NCBI GenBank assembly: GCA_013397455.1
Contig: VYZB01000120.1
Location: forward strand, 566,427 to 630,426
DNA: 64,000 nucleotides
Direction of reading: 5' to 3'
From: Crotophaga sulcirostris
Lineage: Eukaryota > Chordata > Aves > Cuculiformes > Crotophagidae
Shown: positions 38,701 to 46,973 of the stretch, one piece after another
Layout of the letters: each line of letters begins with the position of its first letter
Numbering within the stretch: the stretch's first letter is position 1
The notes under the pieces: model-generated
Seen by the model: only the letters and a program-made list of their open reading frames with translations
Told to the model about the DNA's origin: nothing
The model's database searches: none
Made by a program: the position numbers and the translations under genes

Positions 38701-40609
38701 TGTGAACATTGCAAGATGTGGCTTGCTGGACTGTGATGCACTCAATTTCGTAGTTTAATGTATGCCACATGTGACTGAGTCAGATGTAAAATGTCCCTGT
38801 GTAAAAAGTAGAAGTCAGTACTAGAAACCTCTTCCTCCTCAAAGCCTTCCAAAGGCCTGTTTAATTCTCTAACAATTTTTAATTAAAAAAAACAACAAAC
38901 AAACCAAGAAATCCCCTTCCCCTGCACAGAACCAATGTTTGCAATGTAAAGAATGCAGTAAACCTCAGAAGATAAGTGTTTGACAAAAATTTAAGTGCCT
39001 TTTACTTCTATAGGCCCCATCTAATATGAAGGCAGTGCTGCAGGCAGGATGGCTGCTAACAGTGGCTGTCGGTAACATTATTGTCCTTATTGTGGCCGGA
39101 GCATCCAAACTCAGTGAGCAGGTAAGCACACAAGGAACTGGCGTGCTTTCATATTACACTGTCAGAAAGCAGCTCTAATACATGGTCAATAATCCTCAAC
39201 CACAACTTTTGAACATCAGCATTATGGTGGATTTGCATTTATAATTGGAATGTAGGAGGTTGGTGTTAACTCCAAGAGTGTACAAGTCAGTTGTACAACT
39301 AGTGCTTGTCTGAATAATAGAGTCAGTAAGTGATGGAGTTATGAATCTTTATGAGGTATCTGGATTAAAACTGGTGTTAAAGGCTGGGACAGCAGGGTGG
39401 TAAATTTTCTTCTGGAGCCACTTCTAAAGTTTCGGTTGGTCTTTTCCCCCAGCACTTTCTCAATGTGTTTACACATGTCCATTACACAAATTAAAGAACT
39501 CTAACAAATATTTCTTCAACAAAGGTTTCTGCCTCTTATCTGTCATTTGCCATTCCTAACTCTTGCTCTGTCAGACTTCTTTTCTTGCAAGCAGCAGTTT
39601 CTAGCATCTCTACAATAAGTTGCTTCTCCTGGTGTGGAAATGCTGTGAACTTCTGGCTTGAAATTCTAGACTAATGGGATTAAAACCTACTAAAAAATCT
39701 GTTCACTCCTGCTGAACCTTTACCTGCATTCTTCAGCCTTGCCATATCCCTTCTTCTGGCTCCATTGGATTCAAACCCCATTCCTTGGGCCATGAAAGCT
39801 GTGGTTCACCTCATGAAGAGCACTTGGACAAGACTTTCTCAGACTACTTGTGGCACTCCCTAATGAGGGATATCAAAAGGGATATCAGAGAGGGAAGAGC
39901 CTGTCTTTGAAATGGGTTCTGCAGTCCTGTTTTCAGCTAAACTAACGAGACAGCATGAAACAGAGCTGCTGAGGCTTTTCAGAACTTTGTTTTCAAAGTT
40001 CCTGATCTTGATCTCTATCCAGACCTGTGGTCAGTAGGAACTTTACTGCTGACCAAAGTGGAAGTGGGATTGTTGCCAGCCTGGCTAAAAATGAGATTAC
40101 CTGACCAAAAGGAGGCACTAAGTTTTCATTTCAGTATTTTTCTCCAGTCTCATGCCTCCAGGAAGGGGATATTGTAGGACTTCCCAGCATTCATAGAACT
40201 TTTGTCTCTTCTTTGAAGACAAAATGGCTGAAGGGGCCTCAAATCAGAGTTGCTTTAATATGTATTATATGCATCTAATACTTAGTCCTTTAGGTCATGT
40301 GGTACTTGTTACATGCTTTTTCACATTCTGAATTAACTTCACTCCTTGCAGACAGTAAAAAGGTGTAATTCTAATGAGGAATCAATAATCGTGGATTAAT
40401 TATACTTTTTCTTTTTACAGTGGGCAGAGTATGTGCTGTTTGCAGCCTTACTGTTTGTAGTTTGCATCATTTTTGCTGTCATGGCTTATTTTTATACCTA
40501 TATTGATCCAAATGAGATTGAAGCCCAACTTGATGAGGAAGAAAAGAAACAAGTCAAAAAGGATGAAAACTCCCATGAAAAGCAAGTTGAAGCTGACTCT
40601 AAGTTGTAA
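17487..40609 (+). CDS. SLC15A1: SLC15A1 (PEPT1) proton-coupled oligopeptide transporter, exons 2-23
   Basis: This gene encodes the apical, proton-driven di- and tripeptide transporter of the POT/PTR2 family (major facilitator fold, 12 membrane segments). Coding exons: 17487-17515, 20341-20425, 20520-20661, 23810-23929, 24109-24208, 24452-24542, 26801-26884, 28236-28318, 29433-29519, 30822-30911, 32228-32272, 32380-32412, 32554-32642, 33782-33863, 35259-35384, 36062-36211, 36620-36669, 37298-37405, 37539-37635, 38058-38204, 39014-39121, 40421-40609. They total 2135 nt; all junctions are GT-AG and phases match throughout with no internal stop. Exon 2 opens in the middle of a codon (CT), so an upstream exon ending ATGG is implied, giving Met-Ala and 712 residues (human 708). 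Visible motifs are ExxER in TM1, both PTR2 signatures, and the His, Trp and Glu equivalent to human H57, W294 and E595. Residue numbers in the exon entries assume this start. Only exon 1 is missing, so the gene looks intact. Confidence 0.96.
20341..20425 (+). CDS. SLC15A1: SLC15A1 exon 3 (TM1, ExxER motif)
   Basis: Encodes residues 12-39 plus one base. It carries TM1 with E28-F-C-E31-R32, the ExxER motif that POT transporters use in proton coupling, followed by FSYYGMR. The acceptor is TTCCAG and the donor GTATGT. The codon split across the junction makes Ala40. Confidence 0.96.
20520..20661 (+). CDS. SLC15A1: SLC15A1 exon 4 (TM2, proton-site histidine)
   Basis: Encodes residues 40-86 plus two bases of 87. 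It includes His62 in the context AIYHTF, equivalent to human His57, the residue essential for proton coupling, and the first half of PTR2 signature 1 ([12 protein letters not shown]). It is separated from exon 3 by a 94-bp intron. Donor GTGAGT. Confidence 0.96.
20873..21276 (+). mobile_element. CR1 LINE copy in SLC15A1 intron 4
   Basis: About 400 bp in sense orientation (GTTCAGCCTGGAGAAGAGAA, GCCCAGGGAAGCTGTGGGTG, ending ATTCTATGATTCTATAA). 5'-truncated, non-coding. Confidence 0.95.
23729..23763 (+). repeat. (TG)n/(TATG)n microsatellite in SLC15A1 intron 4
   Basis: TG dinucleotides flank a (TATG)n core of four to five units, 46 nt before the exon 5 acceptor. Confidence 0.93.
23810..23929 (+). 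CDS. SLC15A1: SLC15A1 exon 5 (TM3)
   Basis: Encodes residues 87-126 and part of 127. It completes PTR2 signature 1 ([16 protein letters not shown]3) and enters the loop with [15 protein letters not shown]. The acceptor ATAACAG lies 46 nt after a TG/TATG microsatellite. Donor GTGAGT. Confidence 0.95.
24109..24208 (+). CDS. SLC15A1: SLC15A1 exon 6 (TM4)
   Basis: Encodes residues 127-160, with TM4 ([18 protein letters not shown]) and the conserved AFGGDQF motif of the POT family. The acceptor follows a strong pyrimidine tract; the donor is GTAACA. The sequence is nearly identical to vertebrate PEPT1. Confidence 0.96.
24452..24542 (+). CDS. SLC15A1: SLC15A1 exon 7 (TM5, PTR2 signature 2)
   Basis: Encodes residues 161-190 plus one base. 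It contains PTR2 signature 2 ([15 protein letters not shown]), part of the substrate pathway in TM5. Acceptor CTGTAG, donor GTAATG. Confidence 0.96.
25329..25642 (+). mobile_element. CR1 LINE copy in SLC15A1 intron 7
   Basis: About 310 bp in sense orientation (GGAAAGCTGGGGAGGGTCTC, ATTAGATGTTAGGAAGAAAT, ending CATTCTGTGGTTCTA). Confidence 0.93.
26017..26068 (+). repeat. T/G-rich (TTTTG)n-like simple repeat
   Basis: Runs of TTTTG and TTTG units ending in a T9 tract in SLC15A1 intron 7. Confidence 0.85.
26236..26600 (+). mobile_element. CR1 LINE copy, divergent subfamily, in SLC15A1 intron 7
   Basis: About 365 bp in sense orientation (GAGCCTGGAGAAGAGAAAGC, TCATCAATATTTACAAATGC, GACCAGATGACCTCCAGAGG). 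It is an older subfamily than its neighbour and lacks the ATTCTATGATT tail. Ends 201 bp before exon 8. Confidence 0.88.
26801..26884 (+). CDS. SLC15A1: SLC15A1 exon 8 (TM5-TM6 loop and TM6)
   Basis: Encodes residues 191-218 plus one base: a cysteine-containing loop ([13 protein letters not shown]) and the start of TM6 ([13 protein letters not shown]). A 2.26-kb intron with two CR1 copies precedes it. Donor GTAAGT. Confidence 0.95.
27410..27606 (+). mobile_element. CR1-like LINE 3' fragment in SLC15A1 intron 8
   Basis: About 195 bp in sense orientation (GAGCACTGGAATAGCTCCCC, GTTGGACTCGATGGTCCTTT, TTCCAACTCGAGTGATTCTA). Subfamily with the 'GGACTCGATGGTCC' 3' end. Confidence 0.87.
28236..28318 (+). 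CDS. SLC15A1: SLC15A1 exon 9 (end of TM6, cytosolic loop)
   Basis: Encodes residues 219-246. It finishes TM6 (VFVIGS) and begins the large cytosolic loop ([10 protein letters not shown], then KCIG). Acceptor TTGTAG, donor GTAAGT. Confidence 0.95.
29433..29519 (+). CDS. SLC15A1: SLC15A1 exon 10 (cytosolic loop)
   Basis: Encodes residues 247-275, a basic cytosolic loop between TM6 and TM7 ([19 protein letters not shown]), strongly conserved in vertebrate PEPT1. Phase 0 at both ends. Donor GTAAGT. Confidence 0.96.
30019..30297 (+). mobile_element. CR1 LINE copy in SLC15A1 intron 10
   Basis: About 280 bp in sense orientation (TTAGATTAGATATTAGGAAG, TTGCCCAGAGAAGTTGTGGA, ending ACCATTCTATGATTCTATGA). 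Confidence 0.95.
30822..30911 (+). CDS. SLC15A1: SLC15A1 exon 11 (TM7)
   Basis: Encodes residues 276-305, including TM7 with Trp299 in [10 protein letters not shown], equivalent to human Trp294 of the peptide-binding cavity. Residue 287 is Lys (MVMKVLF) where human has Arg282. Phase 0 at both ends. Donor GTAAAG. Confidence 0.96.
32228..32272 (+). CDS. SLC15A1: SLC15A1 exon 12 (45-nt exon)
   Basis: This small phase-0 exon encodes residues 306-320, the external loop [15 protein letters not shown] after TM7, close to the human sequence. Acceptor TTAAG, donor GTAGGT. Confidence 0.95.
32380..32412 (+). CDS. SLC15A1: SLC15A1 exon 13 (33-nt microexon)
   Basis: This 11-codon phase-0 microexon encodes residues 321-331 ([11 protein letters not shown]), leading into TM8. 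It lies 107 bp after exon 12 and 141 bp before exon 14. Acceptor ACCAG, donor GTACAG. Confidence 0.95.
32554..32642 (+). CDS. SLC15A1: SLC15A1 exon 14 (TM8)
   Basis: Encodes residues 332-360 plus two bases. TM8 includes Asp346 (PVVDGVIYP), equivalent to human Asp341, the reported charge partner of Arg282. Donor GTAAGT. Confidence 0.96.
33782..33863 (+). CDS. SLC15A1: SLC15A1 exon 15 (TM9)
   Basis: Encodes residues 361-388 and forms TM9 ([19 protein letters not shown]), ending QVQID at the start of the extracellular domain. Acceptor ACTAG, donor GTAAGT. Confidence 0.96.
35259..35384 (+). CDS. SLC15A1: SLC15A1 exon 16 (start of extracellular domain)
   Basis: Encodes residues 389-430 of the large TM9-TM10 extracellular domain. 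The opening KTLPVFP is conserved; after it the sequence diverges from mammals. One N-glycosylation sequon is visible at N424. Phase 0 at both ends. Confidence 0.94.
36062..36211 (+). CDS. SLC15A1: SLC15A1 exon 17 (extracellular domain)
   Basis: Encodes residues 431-480 of the extracellular domain. It starts TGYMTFE, comparable to human NAFMTFD, and contains the sequon N450-R-S and a RHTL motif shared with human. Phase 0 at both ends. Donor GTAAGT. Confidence 0.93.
36620..36669 (+). CDS. SLC15A1: SLC15A1 exon 18 (extracellular domain)
   Basis: Encodes residues 481-496 plus two bases, with sequon N484-V-T and the KPEEGKN motif shared with vertebrate PEPT1. The donor AG|GTAGAG is weaker than the other donors of the gene. 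The joined phase and the match to human support it. Confidence 0.9.
37298..37405 (+). CDS. SLC15A1: SLC15A1 exon 19 (extracellular domain)
   Basis: Encodes residues 497-532 plus two bases, with sequons N507-V-T and N525-Y-T. The [16 protein letters not shown] stretch aligns with human RFVNTFNELITITMSG. Donor GTAAGC. Confidence 0.93.
37539..37635 (+). CDS. SLC15A1: SLC15A1 exon 20 (extracellular domain)
   Basis: Encodes residues 533-565. It ends [11 protein letters not shown], aligning with human FGSAYTYIVQ. A pyrimidine-rich tract precedes the acceptor. Donor GTGAGT. Confidence 0.94.
38058..38204 (+). CDS. SLC15A1: SLC15A1 exon 21 (TM10)
   Basis: Encodes residues 566-614: the end of the extracellular domain ([11 protein letters not shown]) and TM10 with Glu600 ([11 protein letters not shown]), equivalent to human Glu595 of the substrate site. 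It ends LEFSYSQ. Phase 0 at both ends. Donor GTAAGT. Confidence 0.96.
39014..39121 (+). CDS. SLC15A1: SLC15A1 exon 22 (TM11)
   Basis: Encodes residues 615-650: [15 protein letters not shown] followed by the hydrophobic TM11 ([15 protein letters not shown]), nearly identical to mammals. Phase 0 at both ends. Donor GTAAGC. Confidence 0.96.
40421..40609 (+). CDS. SLC15A1: SLC15A1 exon 23 (TM12, C-terminus, stop)
   Basis: Encodes residues 651-712 and the TAA stop at 40607-40609. TM12 ([20 protein letters not shown]) is followed by [20 protein letters not shown], conserved with human, and then a charged cytosolic tail that differs from mammals and ends DSKL. Confidence 0.96.
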   Translation, partial: WAEYVLFAALLFVVCIIFAVMAYFYTYIDPNEIEAQLDEEEKKQVKKDENSHEKQVEADSKL

Positions 40610-41300
40610 AAGGTGTATTCAAGGAGTGTTTATAAATTATGGTATCCCGTTAACTACCCCTGCAATAAGAGGAGTCAGGGTATCAGTAACACCTCTGGAT
40701 AATATGTCTCATGGGAGAGGTTAAGAAAAACAGTTTTAAGTAAAATGCAGCCTCTTTTGGGAAGCAAGACGAAAAGATTTCTCTCTCCTGTACTGAATAT
40801 GGTATCTTGAAGAAACTTCAGCAGAATTTGCACTCTTAATGTACCTCAAGCTTAAATACAATAGCACTAAAATATTGAAAGTGCACTTGGCACTGTTAGA
40901 CCCTATGAAAAGATGTATTTTTATACTACATTTCAATTATATGTCATGAAAGAAACAAATATTGCCAGGAAATATTAATTGAAGCAAAGTTGTCTGCGTG
41001 ACCCCTCAAGCCTCACTGTTACTTGAAAGCAGCAGGTCACATGTGCCTTATTCTTTTGTACTTTCTTACGGAAAATGGGAGCAAAGCTCTGGCATCGCTC
41101 AGATTAAAATGCTGTCTGTGTCCCACATGGCAGTAACTTGGACATGCACTGTAATATAACACTTTATATGCCTGTTAACTACCCATTTAACTCCTGTTAT
41201 GTTTTTAATTAAATATATTAATGAGATGTCCACTCAGGCAAACAGAAAATGGCAAATGACATTTGGAATAAGTAATAGCAATAAAACATGTGTGTTATAA
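40610..41300 (+). other. SLC15A1: SLC15A1 3' UTR
   Basis: AT-rich sequence between the stop codon and the polyadenylation signals, with no competing coding signal. The 3' end near 41300 is inferred from the AATAAA at 41280-41285 and the A-run beginning about 41299. Part of that A-run is genomic, so the exact cleavage site is uncertain. Confidence 0.7.
41280..41285 (+). promoter_or_regulatory. Polyadenylation signal AATAAA of SLC15A1
   Basis: Canonical AATAAA about 670 nt after the stop codon. An ATTAAA variant lies at 41208-41213 and a second AATAAA at 41307-41312, so alternative 3' ends are possible. Confidence 0.7.
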
Positions 41301-42706
41301 AAAAAAAATAAAAACAATGGAAGTGGAGTAAGAGTATGACTTACAGTTGCATGTTAACAAAACTCGATATCGTCTCTCTGCGGCTTCTTCGTATCCCTCA
41401 TGTGAAGCTAATTGACACTTGTCCATCTTCTCTATTTTAATGCATCTCTATCACTATCACTTATAGAAGGGAAGACTGAATTTTCTGCTTTACACGATTG
41501 TGTAGCCCTGTGGACTATGCTGTAGAGTCCCAGTGGTCTGTGTATCATTTTGGGAATTCCTGTGTTTAGATCAACGTCTTATACTTTCTCCAGGAGCTGG
41601 CTTGGACTCCCTGCCCCCTTCAGTAGCCTGAACAGGCTTACAGGTGCTTTGATACCTGGCTCCAAATACTCTTATCCTATTTTACAGCAAGTTCAGCTTG
41701 ATATTTGCAAGTAATCACATACATATTCAAGGAATGTCCATGTTACTGGTACTGCAGATGCATGGGTCCCTGTGACCCCTGGCTCCAGTTGTTGGACCTC
41801 CATGTACACCTGCACAAAGAACAGAATCCCTCACCCATGAAAACATGGTTACAGTTTGTTAAGGCAAGTCCAAGGTGCTCTTCACCTGCATTCCAGTTAG
41901 TCCTGTGCCCCATAGCCAGAACTGTTATCTCTCTCTAAGGTTGTGCAGGAAGAGGCTTTCACGTGGATTCAGGGTGCTAGTTTTGCCCCCATGGGGCTGA
42001 GGGTCTCCTGGGAGAGCCCCAGGAAGAGCTGGCTCCCTGCCATTCTCTGAAGAGCTAAGGGGATTTTTGCACCAGCTTTTCCAGCCTTTCTTTTCCTATG
42101 CAAGTTAAGCAAAATAAATAGTCTCTTAACTGTTCCCTGCAGGATAGCATCTTCTGTCCACTGTTTTGCCCATACCAGGTGAAATATTTATTTAGCATTT
42201 TAACACTTCTTTTTTGTTTTTTTTTCTTTGGAAAATTAGATGGGAAAGCTTTTTGATGAGGAGAAAAAAATCTCCCCCATCTCTTCAGCCCTGTAAAATA
42301 GTATGAAGACAGCGGTACGTGGCAAGATTTTATCTCATGTTTGACAGGGATGGAAGTAATTAAGGTTAAAATATCCATTTGCTTTCTCATCCAAAATTTG
42401 ATGTGAAAAAAACAGGGAGCCTTGTATTGATGCCTAGGCAGCTCTTGTCAGCATCACTGTGACTGTATCTAGAAGGCAAGTGCAGGGAATTGGTCTTTGG
42501 GCTGAAATCAAGTGTTTTCATGTCCCTTAGTTCTGAGGATTTAAGAGGAAAGGTTAATCTCTAAATCTGGCAGTGTTTAGTTTTGGATGTTGCTGTCTAG
42601 ACTAGCAGACTGCTGAAAGGGTCTTTTGCTTATCTTTTTCTGTTACAGAGAAGATACCCTGAAATAAGCTAAGTCAAGTTGATCATTCTAACTTCAGTTC
42701 TTATTT

Positions 42707-42730
42707 CAAACAAACAAACAAACAAACAAA
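42707..42730 (+). repeat. (CAAA)6 microsatellite
   Basis: Six perfect CAAA units about 95 bp before the CR1 copy at 42826. Confidence 0.93.
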
Positions 42731-42825
42731 TGAAAAAAAGCAGCAGTGGTGAATTATGAAAACTTGTTTAGGAATCAAATCTGCAGTCCTGTCTGGCCAA
42801 GAAGATAGAGAACTGTGTATGTATG

Positions 42826-43279
42826 GGTGTCCAGAGGAGGGCAACAAAGATGGTGAAAGGGCTGGAACACAAACCCTACGAGGAGCGACTGAAGGAGCTG
42901 GGGCTGTTTAGTCTGGAGAAGAGGAGGCTCAGGGGAGACCTTATTGCTCTCTACAACTACCTAAAAGGAGGTTGTAGTCAAGCGGGCGTTGGTCTCTTCT
43001 CACAGGTGACCAGTGACAGAACTAGAGGACATAGACTTAAGCTTCGTCAGGGGAAGTTTAGACTTGATGTTAGGAAAAAGTTCTTCACTGAAAGGGTGAT
43101 TGGCCGCTGGAATGCGCTGCCCAGGGAGGTGGTGGAGTCGCCGACCCCGGAGGTGTTTAACGGAAGACTGGATGAGGCACTGAGTGCCATGGTTTAGATG
43201 ATGGGATGGTGTTAGTGTTGGCTTATAGGTTGGACTTGATGATCTCAGAGGTCCTTTCCAACCTTGTGATACTGTGATG
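42826..43279 (+). mobile_element. CR1 LINE copy with ORF2 C-terminal frame
   Basis: About 455 bp downstream of SLC15A1. An open frame of 124 codons (42823-43197) is the C-terminal part of CR1 ORF2 ([20 protein letters not shown], then [20 protein letters not shown]). The 3' end is GGACTTGATGATCTCAGAGG...TGATACTGTGATG. It is well preserved, suggesting a younger insertion, but 5'-truncated, so not an autonomous element. Confidence 0.95.
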
Positions 43280-44679
43280 TCCATATGCTTACTAATATAG
43301 CAAACTCACTATACAGCTTCCATGTTTTCCCTACTGCTCAGCAGCTCCACTTAATGACACTTGACTTGAAGCTATTTAAAGTCAGATTCTCTGAATTACA
43401 TGAATCCATTCCCTGCCATTTGCTGTTCTTGAAAATGGGCCTGCAATGATGCTCCATTTCCAGCCCAATTCCATCACTGCTGATCCTCCTAGAGACAGTG
43501 CAGGACTGGATTTTGTGGAGTTTAGCGCAGTACAAGGTGACATAAGAGCCCTCAGTTCAACGGACTGTTGTAATTAAATTTTGTCACCTTCCCATGCTCC
43601 CTCTGAATTGGAGTCAAAGCACTGGAGTCTAACAGCTGATCTGACTGCATATGGGGGAGAGGAAGAGGAGCAAAACAGGACTTGTGTTTTTCAGAGAGCA
43701 GCTATGTGCTTATTTGAATTGGTTCAAATCACAGGTGCATTCTGGCACCTACCCCACCTCTTGGAAGCTCTCAGCAGCACCCTGGTGCAGTCAGACTATG
43801 GGAGGGTGAAGGGGCACAATCAGAGAAAAAAATGGGCATGGCATGGGAATTGGTTTGTCACCATTTTGGAGAGGAGAGCCTGGGATGTGTGTTTCATAAG
43901 TGCAGACAGCCCAGTGAAGAGCTGGGAGAAGGACTCCTGCAGCGAGGCCTGAGTGAGGTTGGGTGAAAGGTGGGGTGTAGGCAGTGCACCCTCACAGGTG
44001 AAGCCCATGCCACAGCAAGAATAGTTCTTCCCTGTGTAGCCTTCATTACTGCTTGATTGAGTAGCAACTGGGCTGGACTCAGCCAAACCACTTGTGCTTT
44101 TGTAAAGCATCGTTTTCAAAGGGATGCAGAGCCCAAAGCATTTTGGCAATGGGACAGCTTGTAGAAACTACGTTATTATTTCCTTTATACTGACGTACAA
44201 AACACTGACCTGATGATCTTAAGTGGTGTCACAACTGCTACTGACCACATCCTAAAGGAATCTTAATTATTGCAGAAGCTAATCAGATACGCTTGCATTT
44301 CCAGCAGATGAAGAAAAAGCTGGCTTTCCCTGCAATGCGAAAATGGCCTCAGTAAAAACATTGCTGTATTTTGGGGATGGAGGGGGAAATAAAAATCGAA
44401 GCTGAGGGGGCTGCATAGCTAAATAAAAAATGAATAAAAATGCAAGTGCTAGGCATGAAATAGAGCGAGGCACTTTCACAGCACTCACTCTCTAACTGCT
44501 GTTGCAACTCCTCTTTTGACCCCCTTCTGCTGTTAGTGGCAAATAAAACCCTCATGAGATTAAGATGAAATCTCAACTGTCTGCTTATGTGAGATTGTGT
44601 TTGTCCTCCTCCTGTGAGATTCAGCTGACTGCAATATATGTCCCTGTCAGAGCTTCTTTTTATCACAGCCCATATAGGC

Positions 44680-44697
44680 TTTTTTTTTTTTTTTTTT
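44680..44697 (+). repeat. Poly(T) tract
   Basis: Eighteen consecutive T in intergenic DNA. No adjoining retroposed sequence was recognised. Confidence 0.9.
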
Positions 44698-46163
44698 ACT
44701 CCAAATTGAACATCTAGTCATTACAGCTGGATGGGAAAAAATACTTTATTCAAGCATGATAAGAGTTAAAAAAAAATATCGCTACTCCTGGAGCCCTCAG
44801 ATGCTGCTTTAGTAGTAAATACTGGAAATGTCTTCTACTTAGATGGGAGTCCTATTTCCTAAAGGTGTTATCTTACAAGAAAATGTTTGAAGTAAAGGTT
44901 AATTCAGTTGGTGCAGCTCCTTCCGGCTGGTACTTTACTTCAGCAGAGTGCCTGAGAGCAGTTCCGTAACCGCCTAACCGAATTAATGCTGTTGAATGCG
45001 TTTCTACTGAAATCTGATCCCAGACATGGGAGGATAAGGGGACAACATTGCTACATGAATTTACTGAAGGTAGAGCCGTGGATGTCCCATGCTGGCAAGG
45101 CCTGGCTGAGTGCTGAACCTGTGGGAAGGACATGGGGGGGCTGCGATTGGGAAACTGAGCATGGAAATCAGTTGGGGGAGTGAAAGGACCTCCAGCTCCT
45201 CTATATTGGTACTCTGGAGTACTGCTGCTCTGCAGGGAGCAGGAACATGAGGCTGATGGTCATGCTGTTCTCTGCTGCAACAGGGCAAGAACTTACTGTT
45301 GCCGACCACCTCTTCCCCTTGTTTGGGACCAGACTGCAATCATTCACCATCGCATTCCTGATTGAGCTATGGAAACCCAAGCTGGGGACCGGGGATTATT
45401 TTTGGGTTTTGGTTTTGGTGTGTTTTTTTTGTTTTTGTTTTGGCTCTTTATTTCATGCATTCATTACAAGTGTGACTCACCATTTCTCCACTCCATCAGC
45501 TTCAGAGCAGATGGCTGTCCCAGCACCCAGTGACTCTACACACAGCACACAGCGGATGAACTTGTTCTCTCTCCTAACTTGCTGCCATCCTGGCTGTGGG
45601 TGGCAGACCCAAGGTGCCACCTATTTCCAGCTCAGGGAATCTGTCAGAACCAGGAGGAATCAGAGAAGCCCCGAGCCTTCTCTAACCTGCTTTGAGGCAG
45701 CTCACAGAACAGGAGGGATTTATCTGCCTGAACCAGACTGGGCTTTTATAACAAAGCACCGGTGTGTGATTACAGATTCTGGGTAATGTTAATAGGGATA
45801 AAATATACGAATCTCCCCTACATTTATTTAATTAATTTTTTTTCCTCACCAGCTCCAGGCTCCTTGCTCAAGCAAAACTCCCCTAAGTGTCAGTCCAAGG
45901 TCCTCAGCAAATCCCCCTCCTCCCCGGGAGCGGTGGATGTTTTCCCACCACCAGGTGGCAGAGAAACACACGGCAGAGATGGGAAAAGGGCGGTGGGGGG
46001 AGCTCCGAGGAAAACCCTCTCGCATCCTAGCCTTTACGATTTTTCACTCGCCAGTTATCAAGGACTTCGGGCTATCCTATGAAAATACCTTGTGTATAGA
46101 TCAGCATCCCTCTTGAAGACCGCTGGGCTGCTGTATGTTTAGGAAAATGAAAATATATGGAGA

Positions 46164-46208
46164 GATTTAAGCAGGAGGGATTTAAGCAAGATGGATTTAA
46201 GCAAGATT
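46164..46208 (+). repeat. 15-bp tandem repeat, three copies
   Basis: Units GATTTAAGCAGGAGG, GATTTAAGCAAGATG and GATTTAAGCAAGATT are directly adjacent at the 5' edge of the CR1 copy. Confidence 0.9.
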
Positions 46209-46973
46209 CAACAAGACTAAGTGTCAGGTTCTGCACTTGGGGCAAAACAGCTCCACGCAATGCTACAGGCTTGGGGATGAATGACCGGAAATCTGCCTGG
46301 TGGAAAAGGACCTGTGGGTATTGGTTGACAGCCGGCTGAACACGAGCCAGCAGTGTGCCCAGGTGGCCAAGAAGGCCACTGTCATCCTGGCTTGTACCCG
46401 AAATGATGTGGCCAGCAGGAGGAGGGAAGTGAGTGTGCTTCTACACTCTGTACTGGTGAGGCTGCACCTGTGTTTAGTTTTGGGCCCCGCGGTACAGGAA
46501 AGACATCGAGGTGCTGGTGTGTGTCCAGAGGAGGGCAATGAAGCTGGTGAAGGGGATGGAGAACAAGACTATGAGAGGCGTCTGAGAGAACTGGGGTTGT
46601 TTAGCTGGAGAAAAGGAGGCTGAGGGGAGACCTTGTCACTCTCTACAACTGCCTGAAAGGAGGTTGTAGTGAGGTGGGTGCTGGTCTCTTCTCCCAAGTA
46701 ACAAGTGATAGGACAAGGAAATGGTCTCAAGGTTTGCCAGGGGAAGTTTAGGTTGGGTAATAGGAAAAATTTCTTCGCAGAAAGGGTTGTCAAGCATTCA
46801 AGCAGGCTGTCCAGGGAAGTGGCAGAGTCACCATCCCTGGAGGTATTTAAAAGTCATGTAGATGTGGTGCTTAGAGACATGGTTTAGTGGTGGACTTGCA
46901 GTGTTAGATTAAGGGCTGGACTTGGTGATCTTAAAAGTTTTTTCTAACCTAAACAATTCTATGATTCTCTAAG
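46205..46973 (+). mobile_element. CR1 LINE copy, longest in window, ORF2 broken
   Basis: About 770 bp in + orientation. It starts in ORF2 at the region encoding TRLSVRFCTWG (related to the KCKVLHLG motif of CR1), continues through EKDLWVLVDSRLNTSQQCAQ, and ends ACAATTCTATGATTCTCT. Several frameshifts interrupt it. A 15-bp tandem repeat adjoins its 5' boundary. Confidence 0.93.

Larger units (their letters stand above)
30912..40420 (+). other. SLC15A1 introns 11-22 without recognised content
   Basis: The introns between exons 11 and 23 range from 107 bp (32273-32379) to 1395 bp (33864-35258). I see no CR1, RNA gene or other repeat in them beyond short A/T runs. All recognisable intronic CR1 copies of this gene lie further upstream, in introns 4, 7, 8 and 10. 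Confidence 0.6.

Noticed and set aside
42823..43197. 124-codon frame that looks like a gene
   Set aside because: It is the C-terminal part of CR1 ORF2 in a truncated LINE copy, not a host gene.
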